Origin: Streptomyces sp. NRRL F-5135
Lineage (GTDB): Bacteria > Actinomycetota > Actinomycetes > Streptomycetales > Streptomycetaceae
Length of the DNA: 64,000 bases
NCBI RefSeq assembly: GCF_000719775.1
Contig: NZ_JOHR01000016.1
Coordinates: forward strand, 112,669-176,668
Direction of reading: 5' to 3'
The translations under genes and the position numbers were made by a program. Position 1 is the first letter of the stretch. Each line of letters opens with the position of its first letter. Below the pieces are notes generated by a model. It was not told where the DNA came from, did not search any database, and was given only the letters and a program-made list of their open reading frames with translations. Positions 16,423-24,968 of the stretch are shown here, one piece after another.

Positions 16423-17214
16423 ATGACTTCGCTCGATCCCGTGCTCGACAAGGACGGCGTACGGCTCACCGTCGAGGACGCGGTTGCCACGGTGACCCTG
16501 ACCAACCCGGCCAAGCGCAACGCCCAGTCTCCCGCTCTGTGGCGGGCGTTGGCGGAAGCCGGCAGGGCACTGCCGGGCAGCGTGCGGGTGGTGGTGCTGC
16601 GCGGCGAGGGCAGGTCCTTCTCCGCGGGGCTCGACCGGCAGGCGTTCACCCCCGAGGGCCTCGACGGTGAGCCGTCCTTCTTTGATCTGGCGCGCGAAAC
16701 GGACGCGGAACTCGACGCGGCCATCGCCGCGTGCCAGGAGGGGTTCGTCTGGCTGCGCCGCAATGACCTCGTGTCGATAGCGGCCGTTCAAGGGCACGCG
16801 ATCGGGGCCGGATTCCAGCTGGCCCTGGCGTGCGACCTGCGGGTCGTCGCGGCGGACGCGCAGTTCGCCATGCGGGAGACGAGCCTCGGCCTGGTCCCCG
16901 ACCTCACCGGCACCCACCCCCTGGTGGGGCTGGTCGGATACGCCCGGGCGCTGGAGATCTGTGCCACGGGCCGCTTCGTACAGGCCGACGAGGCGGAGCG
17001 CACCGGACTCGCCAACCTGGTGGTGCCGGCGGAGGACCTGGACGCCGCCGTCCGGGACCTGGCGGGCGCGCTGCTGGCCGCGCCGAGGGACGCGCTGATC
17101 GAGACGAAGGCGCTGCTGCGGGACGCGCCGGGCCGCTCCTACGAGGCCCAGCGCTCGGCGGAACGCGCGGCCCAGGCGCGCCGTTTGCGGGACCTCGCGG
17201 GTCTGTCGGACTGA
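16423..17214 (+). CDS. Enoyl-CoA hydratase/isomerase family protein
   Basis: A 263-aa crotonase-fold enzyme. ATG is preceded by GGAGG at a good distance. The oxyanion-hole strands are visible as FSAGLDRQAF (~69-78) and VQGHAIGAGFQLALACDLRV (central block at ~122-140), and the active-site helix as FAMRETSLGLVPDLTGTHPL. The position usually holding the second catalytic Glu of true hydratases carries Asp (LVPDLTG), so the reaction may be isomerisation, hydrolysis or hydration. The family acts on acyl-CoA thioesters in fatty-acid or branched-chain degradation. The gene is alone, with an elaborate promoter region that suggests effector-responsive control. Confidence 0.88.
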   Translation: MTSLDPVLDKDGVRLTVEDAVATVTLTNPAKRNAQSPALWRALAEAGRALPGSVRVVVLRGEGRSFSAGLDRQAFTPEGLDGEPSFFDLARETDAELDAAIAACQEGFVWLRRNDLVSIAAVQGHAIGAGFQLALACDLRVVAADAQFAMRETSLGLVPDLTGTHPLVGLVGYARALEICATGRFVQADEAERTGLANLVVPAEDLDAAVRDLAGALLAAPRDALIETKALLRDAPGRSYEAQRSAERAAQARRLRDLAGLSD

Positions 17215-17349
17215 GGGGGGCTGTGGCCGCCCGGTGCCGCGGCGCTCCGCGTCATCGGGAACCGTGAGTCGGAAACCGCGAGTCGGGGGCGGCAAGGGCC
17301 CGCCCCCTCGCCGCGTCGGCGCCGTGACCGGGTCCTCTCTCGTACCTGG

Positions 17350-18141
17350 TCACGACGCCACCTCCACCGCCATGACCAGCACGGTCACCGGCAGTCCGCC
17401 GGTCACGTCGGTCCCGGGCGCCGTCAGCCGTTCCCGTACCGCCCGGACCACGTCCAGCGGGCGGTGGCCGGCCGCCGTCGCCAGTTCCACCCGGACCTGG
17501 TCCGGTGTGGTCACCACCGGGCCGCCCAGCGTCCGCGTCAGATGAGCCACCCCGGCGACCGCGGCGGCCAGCCGTGCCGCCTCCGCCGCCGGGGCGGTGG
17601 TGTGCACCTCGGCCGGCCCGTCCGCGGCCCGCCGGACCTTCGCCTCCGAGCCCGCCGCCTCCCGCGCGGCGGCCTCCGCCTCCTCGGGCGTGTCCAGCAG
17701 GGCGGTCACCCGCAGGTCCGTCCGCCGCACCCGCAGCCCCAGCCGGTCCACGGCGTGGGGGACCAGCACGTCACGCAGCCGCTCGGCGAGGACCGGCAGC
17801 GGTTCGTCCGGCACCGCCGCGAACTCGCCGTCGATCCGCAGCGGACCGTACGGGAGCGCGCCGGGCGGCACCCGTACGGCGAGCCCCGCGCCGCCCGTGT
17901 CCGCCCCCGGAGCCGTTTCCCCGTCCGTGCCCTCGTCGTCCGTCGCCTCGTCAGGGCCGATCCGCAGCCGGCCCAGCACCGCTCGCGCCACCGGCGCCGC
18001 GGCCCGCCGCAGCTCCGCCGTCGCCGCCCGCTCCGCCAGCCAGGCGCCGTCGGCCGGGCCGCCCAGCGGAAGCAGCCGGCCCGGGCCGAGCCGCTCGCGT
18101 ACCGAGACCGCCCATCCTTCGGCGTTGTGCGCAGTCGTCAT
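17350..18141 (-). CDS. Conserved Streptomyces protein next to the Asp23 cluster, function unknown
   Basis: A 263-aa soluble, Ala/Arg-rich protein with no signal peptide or transmembrane segment. The ATG at 18141 (MTTAHNAEGWAVSVRERLG) is preferred to one 39 nt further upstream because conserved-looking sequence begins there. A Pro-Tyr-Gly block followed by RIDGEFAAVPDEPLPVLAERL sits in the middle, and the C-terminal ~100 residues alternate hydrophobic strands and helices as in Asp23-like small domains (VRVELATAAGHRPLDVVRAVRERL). It is divergent from the Asp23/AmaP operon with a shared ~100-bp promoter region, so a role in the same envelope process is a reasonable inference. I recall automated annotation calling this family nucleopolyhedrovirus P10-like, which tells nothing about function. 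Confidence 0.8.
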   Translation of the reverse strand: MTTAHNAEGWAVSVRERLGPGRLLPLGGPADGAWLAERAATAELRRAAAPVARAVLGRLRIGPDEATDDEGTDGETAPGADTGGAGLAVRVPPGALPYGPLRIDGEFAAVPDEPLPVLAERLRDVLVPHAVDRLGLRVRRTDLRVTALLDTPEEAEAAAREAAGSEAKVRRAADGPAEVHTTAPAAEAARLAAAVAGVAHLTRTLGGPVVTTPDQVRVELATAAGHRPLDVVRAVRERLTAPGTDVTGGLPVTVLVMAVEVAS

Positions 18142-18240
18142 TGCTCCAGCCTGCCCCATTCGCGGAGCGAAATAGGTCATATGCGCATTAATGTAGGCAA
18201 AGGGGTCATCGGTGTCCGGAGAGAACCCGGAGAGGGATGA

Positions 18241-18738
18241 GTGGCGATGTCAGATACCGCACCTCGTAATCAGTCGGTGTCGTCCGGCAGGGACCTGCTG
18301 AGCGACGACGGGCGCCGGTCGTCCGTCTCCAAGCGCGGCACGGGCGCCCCCGGCTCCCGCGGCCGCACCACCATCGCCGACGGCGTGGTGGAGAAGATCG
18401 CCGGGGTCGCGGCCCGCGACGTGGTCGGCGTCCACGCCATGGGCAGCGGGCTCGCCCGTACGTTCGGCGCGGTGCGCGAGCGCGTCCCCGGCAGCGCCAA
18501 GTCCGTCACCCGTGGCGTGAAGGCCGAGGTGGGCGAGGTCCAGACGGCGCTCGACCTGGAGATCGTCGTGGACTACGGCGTCTCGATCACGGGTGTCGCG
18601 GCGGCGGTGCGCGAGAACGTGATCTCCGCGGTCGAGCGGATGACCAGTCTCGAGGTCGTCGAGGTCAATATCGCGGTCAGCGATGTGAAGCTCCCCGACG
18701 AGGAGGACGAGGAAGAGCCGCAGCCACGGATCCAGTGA
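18241..18738 (+). CDS. Asp23/Gls24 family envelope stress response protein
   Basis: A 165-aa protein starting at GTG 8 nt after a GGAG ribosome site; an ATG two codons later is the alternative. The N-terminal ~40 residues are polar and basic, then comes the Asp23 domain (TTIADGVVEKIAGVAARDVVGVHAM), continuing to VRENVISAVERMTSLEVVEVNIAVSDV, and an acidic tail (DEEDEEEP). Asp23 proteins are cytoplasmic and are tethered to the membrane by AmaP, where they help withstand cell-envelope stress. This is the first gene of a five-gene plus-strand cluster that includes amaP, a second short Asp23 protein, a small membrane protein and a DUF6286 protein. Confidence 0.9.
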   Translation: MAMSDTAPRNQSVSSGRDLLSDDGRRSSVSKRGTGAPGSRGRTTIADGVVEKIAGVAARDVVGVHAMGSGLARTFGAVRERVPGSAKSVTRGVKAEVGEVQTALDLEIVVDYGVSITGVAAAVRENVISAVERMTSLEVVEVNIAVSDVKLPDEEDEEEPQPRIQ

Positions 18739-18845
18739 CCCGTCGCGCGCCGTCGGCCGGGCGGATGCGGATTCATGTCCGCCTCGGGCCATGAGCGGCA
18801 AGCCCTGCGGCGGCGAAGCGGCGGAGAGCGGAAGAGGAGCGCACG

Positions 18846-19037
18846 ATGCAGATGGCGGTGGTCGGCCTCTTGGCCGGCATGGTGCTCGGGTTCGCCGGCT
18901 ACTTCGGCGGCTTCGGAGCCTTCGTGGTGGTGGCCGTGCTGGGGGCGGTCGGCTTTGTGGCCGGGAAGTTCGTCGACGGCGATCTGGAACCCGGGGACTT
19001 CTTCCGCAGTCGCGAACGCGACGGCCGACGGCGGTGA
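18846..19037 (+). CDS. Small membrane protein of the Asp23 cluster
   Basis: A 63-aa protein with two short hydrophobic stretches rich in Gly, Ala and Val (residues ~3-21 and 23-40), probably a helical hairpin, followed by a charged cytoplasmic tail (FVDGDLEPGDFFRSRERDG). GAAGAGGAGC just before the ATG supplies a ribosome site. DUF2273-like proteins of this size and shape accompany Asp23/AmaP in firmicutes, and this one fits that place. It is co-transcribed with its neighbours, six bases upstream of the next gene. Confidence 0.8.
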   Translation: MQMAVVGLLAGMVLGFAGYFGGFGAFVVVAVLGAVGFVAGKFVDGDLEPGDFFRSRERDGRRR

Positions 19038-19043
19038 CGGCGC

Positions 19044-19466
19044 GTGTCAGGTGACCGGATGCTGCCCGCCGAACGGCCGGCGGGGCACGCGCGGAACGGG
19101 ACGCCGGAGGTGCGGGAGCTGATGGCGGAGCCCGTGGCGCCGGGCTCCCGTGGTGCGACCGTGATCACCGACCGGGTCGTCGCGAAGATCGCCGCGCGCG
19201 CGGCGCGGGAAGCGCTCGGGGGCGTGCCGGAGGGCGGAGCCCCGCCGCACGCCACCGTCACGCTGCACCAGGACCACGCGCGCGTGCGCGTCGGCGTCGA
19301 ACTCGGCCACCCCTGTGACATCGGGGAACGGTGCGCCGCCGTGCGCCGCCGGGTCGTCCATCGGGTGAAGTCGCTCGCGGACATGGAGGCCCGCGAGGTG
19401 GTGGTGCAGGTGGAACGGCTGCACTCCGCGCGGGCACGCGTGGCGGCACGGGGGAGACTCCGATGA
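19044..19466 (+). CDS. Second, short Asp23/Gls24-like protein
   Basis: A 140-aa paralogue of the upstream Asp23 protein. After ~30 variable residues the domain begins (ATVITDRVVAKIAARAAREAL) and continues through VTLHQDHARVRVGVELGHPC to RRRVVHRVKSLADMEAREVVV. It lacks the acidic tail of the first copy and has two Cys (in HPCDIGERCA). The GTG start lies six bases after the previous stop, and the stop overlaps the next gene by four bases (ATGA), indicating tight coupling. Two Asp23 copies in one operon suggest hetero-oligomers on the membrane. Confidence 0.82.
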   Translation: MSGDRMLPAERPAGHARNGTPEVRELMAEPVAPGSRGATVITDRVVAKIAARAAREALGGVPEGGAPPHATVTLHQDHARVRVGVELGHPCDIGERCAAVRRRVVHRVKSLADMEAREVVVQVERLHSARARVAARGRLR

Positions 19467-20284
19467 GCGACCGACTCTCCGAGCGGGGGCCGACGGGACA
19501 GGGACCGAGGGGACAGGGACCGACGGAACGCGCACAGCCGGGACACGGGCAGACGGAACGTGAACGGGCGGAAGGCGGGCCGACGGCAGCCGAGGAAGCG
19601 GTACGCGAGGAGGGGGCACGTGAGGAGGCGGCGAACGGGCCGGCGGACCACGGACCGGCGCCGGGAGCGGACGCGCCCCTGCCGCCGTACGGTCCGGGCT
19701 CCGCCACCCGCCACGACCCGGCGCCGGGCACGGGCCGCGGCCGGCCGCCCCGCTTCTGGTCCGCCCGCAGGATCCCCGCCGCCCTGGTCGCGCTGGTCGT
19801 GCTCGGCGCGGCGGGACTGCTGCTGTACGACGTCGCCGCGGTACGGGCCGGGCGGCCCGCGATGTACTGGCGCCGCGAACTCGCCACCCAGTTGGCCCAG
19901 CAGCGGCTCGACGGCGCCTGGCTGCTGACGGCCGCGGCCGTCGCGATGGCTCTGGGCCTGTGGCTGCTGGTCCTCGCCCTCACCCCCGGACTGCGTGGCC
20001 TGCTGCCCATGCGGCGCGAGGCCGCGCACGTACGGGCCGGGCTGGACCGGGACGCCGCCGCCCTGATCCTCCGTGACCGGGCCATGGAGGTCTCCGGCGT
20101 CCGCTCCGCGCGGGTCCGGGTGCGCCGCCGCCGGGTCACGGTGCGCGCGGACGCCCACTTCCGCGAACTGGGCGCGGTACGGGCCGACCTGGCCGAGGCG
20201 CTGGACATCGGCCTGGACGAGCTGGGCCTCGCCCGGACGCCCGCGGTGAGGCTGCGCGTCCGCAGACCCCCGAAGAAGGGATGA
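19463..20284 (+). CDS. DUF6286-type membrane protein of the Asp23 cluster
   Basis: A 273-aa protein. The first ~95 residues are a long hydrophilic, Gly/Pro/Glu-rich disordered region. Two transmembrane helices follow (ARRIPAALVALVVLGAAGLL at ~102-121, and WLLTAAAVAMALGLWLLVLA at ~153-172), then a C-terminal cytoplasmic domain with alternating strands and helices (VRAGLDRDAAALILRDRAM, RVRVRRRRVTVRADAHF) resembling Asp23/AmaP C-terminal domains. Its placement between an Asp23 gene and amaP, with a four-base overlap upstream and a four-base gap downstream, makes it part of the same membrane complex by inference. Confidence 0.82.
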   Translation: MSDRLSERGPTGQGPRGQGPTERAQPGHGQTERERAEGGPTAAEEAVREEGAREEAANGPADHGPAPGADAPLPPYGPGSATRHDPAPGTGRGRPPRFWSARRIPAALVALVVLGAAGLLLYDVAAVRAGRPAMYWRRELATQLAQQRLDGAWLLTAAAVAMALGLWLLVLALTPGLRGLLPMRREAAHVRAGLDRDAAALILRDRAMEVSGVRSARVRVRRRRVTVRADAHFRELGAVRADLAEALDIGLDELGLARTPAVRLRVRRPPKKG

Positions 20285-20288
20285 CGCG

Positions 20289-20870
20289 ATGGCCCTCCGG
20301 GTGGTCAACCGCGTACTGCTCGCACTGATCGGCCTGGCGCTGATCTGCGCCGGAGGCATCGTGCTCGCGCGCGGGCTGGACTGGCCGGTGCCGTCGTGGT
20401 GGCCGTATCACGGCCCGGGGGACGTCCTGCTGAGCCGCGCGAACCGGCTCCGGTGGCGGGGCGAGGGCTGGTGGTGGCCGGCGGTGATCGCCGCCCTGGC
20501 GGTCCTGGTGGTGCTGGCCCTGTGGTGGCTGCTGGCGCAGCCGCGCCGGGCGCGGGTGCCGGACGTACTGGTCGACACCCGCGACGGCGAGGGCGCGCTG
20601 GTGCGCGGCCGGGCGCTGGAGGACGCGCTGATGGACGACGCGGAGACCCTCGACGGGGTCGCCCGCGCCCGGGCCCGCCTCACCGGCCGTCGTACGGACC
20701 CGGTGGCGCGCGTCCGCCTCCTCCTGGAACCGCACGCGGTGCCCACGGTGACGCTGCGCAGGCTGACGGACGAGGCGGTGGCGGACGCTCGGGACGCGGC
20801 GGGACTGAGGTCGCTGCCGACGGAGATCCGCCTGCGTGCGGCCCGGCACAAGCCGGAACGCGTGCTGTGA
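20289..20870 (+). CDS. amaP: Alkaline shock response membrane anchor protein AmaP
   Basis: A 193-aa protein with an N-terminal helix (ALIGLALICAGGIVLARG) and a second helix (WWPAVIAALAVLVVLALWWLLA at ~61-82), followed by a cytoplasmic domain ending in basic residues. This two-helix, short-loop topology and gene context identify AmaP, which recruits Asp23 to the membrane. It is the last gene of the cluster. The loop between helices (PVPSWWPYHGPGDVLLS) is extracellular by the usual topology. The next gene is on the opposite strand. Confidence 0.88.
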   Translation: MALRVVNRVLLALIGLALICAGGIVLARGLDWPVPSWWPYHGPGDVLLSRANRLRWRGEGWWWPAVIAALAVLVVLALWWLLAQPRRARVPDVLVDTRDGEGALVRGRALEDALMDDAETLDGVARARARLTGRRTDPVARVRLLLEPHAVPTVTLRRLTDEAVADARDAAGLRSLPTEIRLRAARHKPERVL

Positions 20871-20979
20871 CGCCCCGGTGCTCCCCGGCGCCCGATGCGC
20901 CCTCCCACCGCGTCAGGGAGCCCCACCGCGCCCGACGGCGCCTCGGAGCGCCCGGCCGACGCCGTGACCGTCCGCCCTC

Positions 20980-21735
20980 CTAGAAGCCGTGCCGCGACCC
21001 GCCGTCCACCGGCAGCATCACGCCCGTCAGGTACGACGCCGCGGGCGACAGCATGAACGCCGCCGTCCTGCCGAACTCCTCCGGCGTCCCGTACCGCCGC
21101 AGCGGAATGCGGGACTCGTGCGCCGCCCGCGCCGCGTCCGCGTCCCCCGACAGCGCGTCCAGCTCCCGCACCCGGTCCGTGTCGATACGGGCCGGGAGGA
21201 GGCCCAGCACCCGGATCCCGCGCGGACCCACCTCGTTCGCCAGGGACTTCGCGAAGCCCGCCAGCCCCGGCCGCAGGCCGTTGGAGATCGTCAGGCCCGG
21301 GATCGGCTCGTGCACCGAGCCCGACAGGACGAAGCCGATGACCCCGCCCTCGCCCAGCTCCGCCGCGGCCTCGCGCGCCAGCCGTACCGCGCCCAGGAAC
21401 ACGGACTCGAAAGCCCCCTGCCACTGCTCGTCGGTGTTGTCCGCCGCGGACCCGGGCGGCGGGCCGCCCACGCTGATCAGGATGCCGTCGAAACGCCCGA
21501 ACCGCTCCCGGGCCGCGCCGATCAGCCGCCGCGCCGCCGCCGGGTCGGCGTTGTCGGCGGCCACGCCGTGCGCACCGGGGCCGATCGCCGCCGCGGCCTC
21601 CTCGACGCCCTTCGTGTCCCGCCCGCTCAGCACCACCTTCGCGCCGTCCGCCGCCAGTTCCCGAGCCGCCGCGCGGCCCAGCCCGCGTGAGGCCCCGGTG
21701 ACGAGGTAGACACGGTCCTTCAGTCCAAGATCCAT
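20980..21735 (-). CDS. SDR family NAD(P)-dependent oxidoreductase
   Basis: A 251-aa short-chain dehydrogenase. The nucleotide-binding motif TGASRGLG is at ~14-21, a GRDTKG segment suggests NADP preference, and VGGPPPG replaces the usual NNAG loop. The normal YxxxK catalytic pair is not evident: after the serine (FVLSGSVHEPIPGLTISNGLRPGLAGFAKS) the Tyr position is Ser-Asn and Lys is replaced by Arg-Pro. This matches the atypical 3-oxoacyl reductase-like SDRs sometimes annotated as FabG homologues. The C-terminus has PVDGGSRHGF. It starts 5 bp after the stop of the upstream GH15 gene, so both are probably co-transcribed. Confidence 0.85.
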   Translation of the reverse strand: MDLGLKDRVYLVTGASRGLGRAAARELAADGAKVVLSGRDTKGVEEAAAAIGPGAHGVAADNADPAAARRLIGAARERFGRFDGILISVGGPPPGSAADNTDEQWQGAFESVFLGAVRLAREAAAELGEGGVIGFVLSGSVHEPIPGLTISNGLRPGLAGFAKSLANEVGPRGIRVLGLLPARIDTDRVRELDALSGDADAARAAHESRIPLRRYGTPEEFGRTAAFMLSPAASYLTGVMLPVDGGSRHGF

Positions 21736-21740
21736 GGTTT

Positions 21741-23525
21741 CTATAGTGCCGTGTGTGCCCCGGCCAGCGTCAGGGCGGTCCCCACCAGACCGATGTGGCT
21801 GAACGCCTGCGGAAAATTGCCCAGCTGCCGCCGCCCCGCCGCGTCGTACTCCTCCGAGAGCAGCCCGACGTCGTTGCGCAGGTCCAGCAGCTGTTCGAAC
21901 AGGTCCCTGGCCTCCCGCGTACGTCCCGTCATGTGGAGCGCGTCGGCCAGCCAGAAGGAACACACGAGAAACGCTCCCTCGGTCCCGGGCAGCCCGTCCA
22001 GGCCGCGCCCCGCCGCCCCGTAACGCCGCAGGAGCCCGTCGGACCCCAGCTCCCGCCGTACCGCGTCGACCGTGCCGACCACCCGGGGGTCGTCCGGCGG
22101 CAGGAAGCCGACGCGCGGGATGAGCAGCGTCGCGGCGTCCAGTTCCCTCGAGCCGTACGACTGCGTGAAGGTGTTGCGCTCCGGGTCGTACCCCTTCTGG
22201 CACACCTCCCTGTGCACCTCGTCCCGCATCGCCCGCCACCGCTTCGCGTCGCCGCTGAGCGACGGGTCGCTCTCCAGCGTCCGCACGGCGCGGTCGGCGG
22301 CCACCCACGCCATCACCTTGGAGTGCACGAAGTGCCGGCGCGGGCCGCGCACCTCCCACAGGCCCTCGTCCGGCTCCCGCCACTTCGACTCCAGGAAGCC
22401 CAGCAGGCTCTGCTGGATGCTCCAGGCGTGCGGCTTCGGGGGCAGCCCCGACGCGCGGGCGAGATGGAGGGAGTCCATGACCTCTCCGTACACGTCGAGC
22501 TGGAGCTGGTCGACCGCGCCGTTGCCGGTGCGGACCGGCCGGGACCCCGCGTATCCGCTCAGCCACGGCAGCTCCGTCTCCGGCAGCCGGCGCTCACCGC
22601 CCAGGCCGTACATGATCTGGAGATCGGCCGGGTCCCCGGCCACCGCGCGCAGCAGCCAGTCCCGCCAGGCCGCCGCCTCGTCCAGATAACCGGCGGACAG
22701 CAGAGCCCCGAGGGCCAGCGTCGAGTCGCGCAGCCAGCAGTAGCGGTAGTCCCAGTTGCGCACACCCCCGATCTCCTCCGGGAGGGAGGTGGTGGGGGCG
22801 GCGACGATCCCGCCGGTCGGCCGGTACGTGAGCGCCTTGAGCGTGATGAGGGAGCGCATCACGGCATCGCGGTACGGCCCCTCGTACCGGCAGCGCGCCG
22901 CCCAGCGGTCCCAGCCCTCCAGGCTGTCCCGGAGCGAGTCGTGCGGATCCGCCAGCGGCGGGCGCGGCTCGTGCGAGGGGTGCCAGGTGAGGACGAACGC
23001 CACTTCCTCGCCCGCACCGACCGTGAACGACGACCGGGTGCTGTAGTGCTGCCCCCAGGTCTTCACCCGTGGCTCACTGCGCAGCCAGACCGAGTCCGGC
23101 CCCGCCACCGCCAGCCGATGGCCCTCGGAGCGCCGCACCCAGGGGACGACTGAGCCGAAGTCGAAGCGCAGCCGCAGCGTCGAGCTCATCTCCACCGATC
23201 CGCTGACGCCCACCACGATCCGTACGACATCGGGGGCCACGTCGCGCTGCGGCATGAAGTCGATGACCTTGACCGTGCCGGTACGGGTCTCCCACACGGA
23301 CTCCAGCACCAGCGAATCACCCAGATAGCCGCGCCGGGTGCAGTCGCCGGCGCCCCGGGGAGCGATGGTCCAGTGGCCGTTCTCCTCGTCGCCGAGGAGC
23401 GCGGCGAAGCAGGCCGCCGAGTCGAAGCGGGGGAGGCACAGCCAGTCGATGGAGCCGTTCCTGCCGACCAGGCCGGCGGTCTGGAGATCGCCGATGAGGG
23501 CGTAGTCCTCGATGCGTCGCGTCAC
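21741..23525 (-). CDS. Glycoside hydrolase family 15 protein (glucoamylase/trehalase-like)
   Basis: A 594-aa cytoplasmic enzyme starting at GTG (VTRRIEDYALIGD). The N-terminal super-beta domain (LVGRNGSIDWLCLPRFDS) is followed by the (alpha/alpha)6 barrel with GGVRNWDYRYCWLRDSTLAL (~278-297) and GTEGAFLVCSFWLADAL, whose Glu is the likely catalytic base; another acid lies in the barrel. Actinobacterial GH15 proteins of this length hydrolyse trehalose or alpha-1,4-glucosides. No signal peptide, so action is on intracellular storage sugar. The SDR gene follows 5 bp downstream; SURF1 lies ~90 bp upstream. Confidence 0.92.
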   Translation of the reverse strand: MTRRIEDYALIGDLQTAGLVGRNGSIDWLCLPRFDSAACFAALLGDEENGHWTIAPRGAGDCTRRGYLGDSLVLESVWETRTGTVKVIDFMPQRDVAPDVVRIVVGVSGSVEMSSTLRLRFDFGSVVPWVRRSEGHRLAVAGPDSVWLRSEPRVKTWGQHYSTRSSFTVGAGEEVAFVLTWHPSHEPRPPLADPHDSLRDSLEGWDRWAARCRYEGPYRDAVMRSLITLKALTYRPTGGIVAAPTTSLPEEIGGVRNWDYRYCWLRDSTLALGALLSAGYLDEAAAWRDWLLRAVAGDPADLQIMYGLGGERRLPETELPWLSGYAGSRPVRTGNGAVDQLQLDVYGEVMDSLHLARASGLPPKPHAWSIQQSLLGFLESKWREPDEGLWEVRGPRRHFVHSKVMAWVAADRAVRTLESDPSLSGDAKRWRAMRDEVHREVCQKGYDPERNTFTQSYGSRELDAATLLIPRVGFLPPDDPRVVGTVDAVRRELGSDGLLRRYGAAGRGLDGLPGTEGAFLVCSFWLADALHMTGRTREARDLFEQLLDLRNDVGLLSEEYDAAGRRQLGNFPQAFSHIGLVGTALTLAGAHTAL

Positions 23526-23617
23526 GCCAGGGCGTGTTCCCGGAGGGCAGGGGGTTATACCAGCGCCCGGAGGAGTGCGAAGGGGGCATGGCCGCACGTC
23601 ATGCGGGTGGCGGGGGG

Positions 23618-24481
23618 CTACTGGACGGACGCGGCGGCCGGCTCCGGGTCGGACCCCGGTCCCCGGCCGGGAGCCGTACCGGGACCCGGGCCTCCGCCCG
23701 GTCCGTCCCCCGTCCCCTCGGCCCCCTTCTCCGCGGCGGCAGCCCGGTCCCGCTTCTCGCGGCGGACGAGTATCACCCACCCGACCGGCACACCGGCGGC
23801 GAACAGCCACCACTGCACGGCGTACGCCATGTGCGATCCGATCGAGCCGTGGTCGGGGTCCGCGATCGGCTCCGGCGAGCCGTCGGCCGGCGCGGGGGAG
23901 ACGAGTTCGACGTAGCCGCCCAGGACCGTGCGCCCCAGCAGCTCCTGCTGCTGCTCGCTGTTGATCAGCATCACCTGGCGCGGCGGCAGTCCCTCCAGGT
24001 CCTTGATGCCGCTGGCCGCCGTCGTCTCGTCGGCCTTGAGCCGGCCGGTGACGGTGACCTCGCCCCGGGCCGGCGCCGGGATGTCCGGGAACGCCTCCTG
24101 ATCGCCGGGTGCGGGGATCCAGCCGCGGTTGACGATGACCGCCCGGCCGTCCGTCAGCAGGAGCGGGGTGAGGACGTGGTAGCCGACCCGGTCGTCGGTG
24201 GAGGTCCTTCGGCGGACGACGACCTCGTGCGTGGTGTCGAACCGGCCGGTGACCGTCACCCTGCGCCAGTAGTCGTCGCGGGGGACGGTGTGCCCGGGCG
24301 CGGTCAGTTCCGTGACGGGCACGGGCTTCGCCTCGAGGTTGTCCGCGATCAGCTCGTTCTGGGCGACCCTGTGTTCGTGCCGGTGAAGCTGCCAGAAGCC
24401 CAGCTCGATCATCACGGGGATGAGGGCGAGGCCGAGAAGGGTGAGGATCACCCACTGCCGGGACAACAGGAAGCGGTACAC
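23618..24481 (-). CDS. SURF1 family cytochrome oxidase assembly protein
   Basis: A 287-aa membrane protein. The GTG start (VYRFLLSRQWVILTLLGLAL) places the first transmembrane helix at ~9-27, with the SURF1 signature GFWQLHRHEHRV directly after. The second helix (SHMAYAVQWWLFAAGVPVGWVILV at ~217-239) contains the family's HxxYAxQWW block. Between them is an extracytoplasmic domain with RGWIPAPGD. A Gly/Pro/Glu-rich cytoplasmic tail of ~45 residues is strain-variable. SURF1 helps insert heme a during assembly of aa3-type oxidase. It has its own promoter region, divergent from a small zinc-binding-like protein. Confidence 0.92.
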   Translation of the reverse strand: MYRFLLSRQWVILTLLGLALIPVMIELGFWQLHRHEHRVAQNELIADNLEAKPVPVTELTAPGHTVPRDDYWRRVTVTGRFDTTHEVVVRRRTSTDDRVGYHVLTPLLLTDGRAVIVNRGWIPAPGDQEAFPDIPAPARGEVTVTGRLKADETTAASGIKDLEGLPPRQVMLINSEQQQELLGRTVLGGYVELVSPAPADGSPEPIADPDHGSIGSHMAYAVQWWLFAAGVPVGWVILVRREKRDRAAAAEKGAEGTGDGPGGGPGPGTAPGRGPGSDPEPAAASVQ

Positions 24482-24708
24482 GCCTTTGACGTTACCCGGC
24501 GGGGGAGGGGCCGGGGACGGAGGGGTACGGGACGTCGGGGTGGCGCGCCGCGGAAGCGGTGCCCGTCGCCCGCACGCCCTGCCCGACGAGCCGTCCCGCG
24601 TCACACCGATGGACGTGAAGTGACCCGCTGGGCCGAGCCGACAGCACGTACGGCCGGCAGGGTGCTGTCCGCTTGCGAGCCTCCGCCCTGCCGCTGACGA
24701 TATGACCT

Positions 24709-24957
24709 ATGACTCACTGCGAAGTGTGCGGGAACGACTATGAGCTGGCGTTCACGGTCGAGACCCGGGACGGGTCACGTCACGTCTTCGATTCGTTCGC
24801 CTGTGCGATCCACCGCATGGCCCCCATCTGTGAGCACTGTCGCGTCCAGATCATCGGTCAGGGCGTCGAGGTGGAGGGCCACTGGTACTGCGGCGCCCAT
24901 TGCTCGCGGGCGGAGGGCAGGGTCGGCATCGTGGACAAGATCGGTTCTTCCGTCTGA
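24709..24957 (+). CDS. Small Cys-rich protein, probable zinc finger
   Basis: An 82-aa soluble protein whose Cys/His spacing suggests one or two zinc sites: CEVC at residues 4-7, a Cys in FACAIHR, CEHC at ~41-44, and CGAHC at ~61-65. Between them are short strands (YELAFTVETRDGSRHVFDSF). It is conserved in Streptomyces in my experience but has no named function. It is divergent from SURF1 and convergent with the DEDDh exonuclease, so monocistronic. No catalytic motif is visible. Confidence 0.8.
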   Translation: MTHCEVCGNDYELAFTVETRDGSRHVFDSFACAIHRMAPICEHCRVQIIGQGVEVEGHWYCGAHCSRAEGRVGIVDKIGSSV

Positions 24958-24968
24958 CCAGGAGCCCC

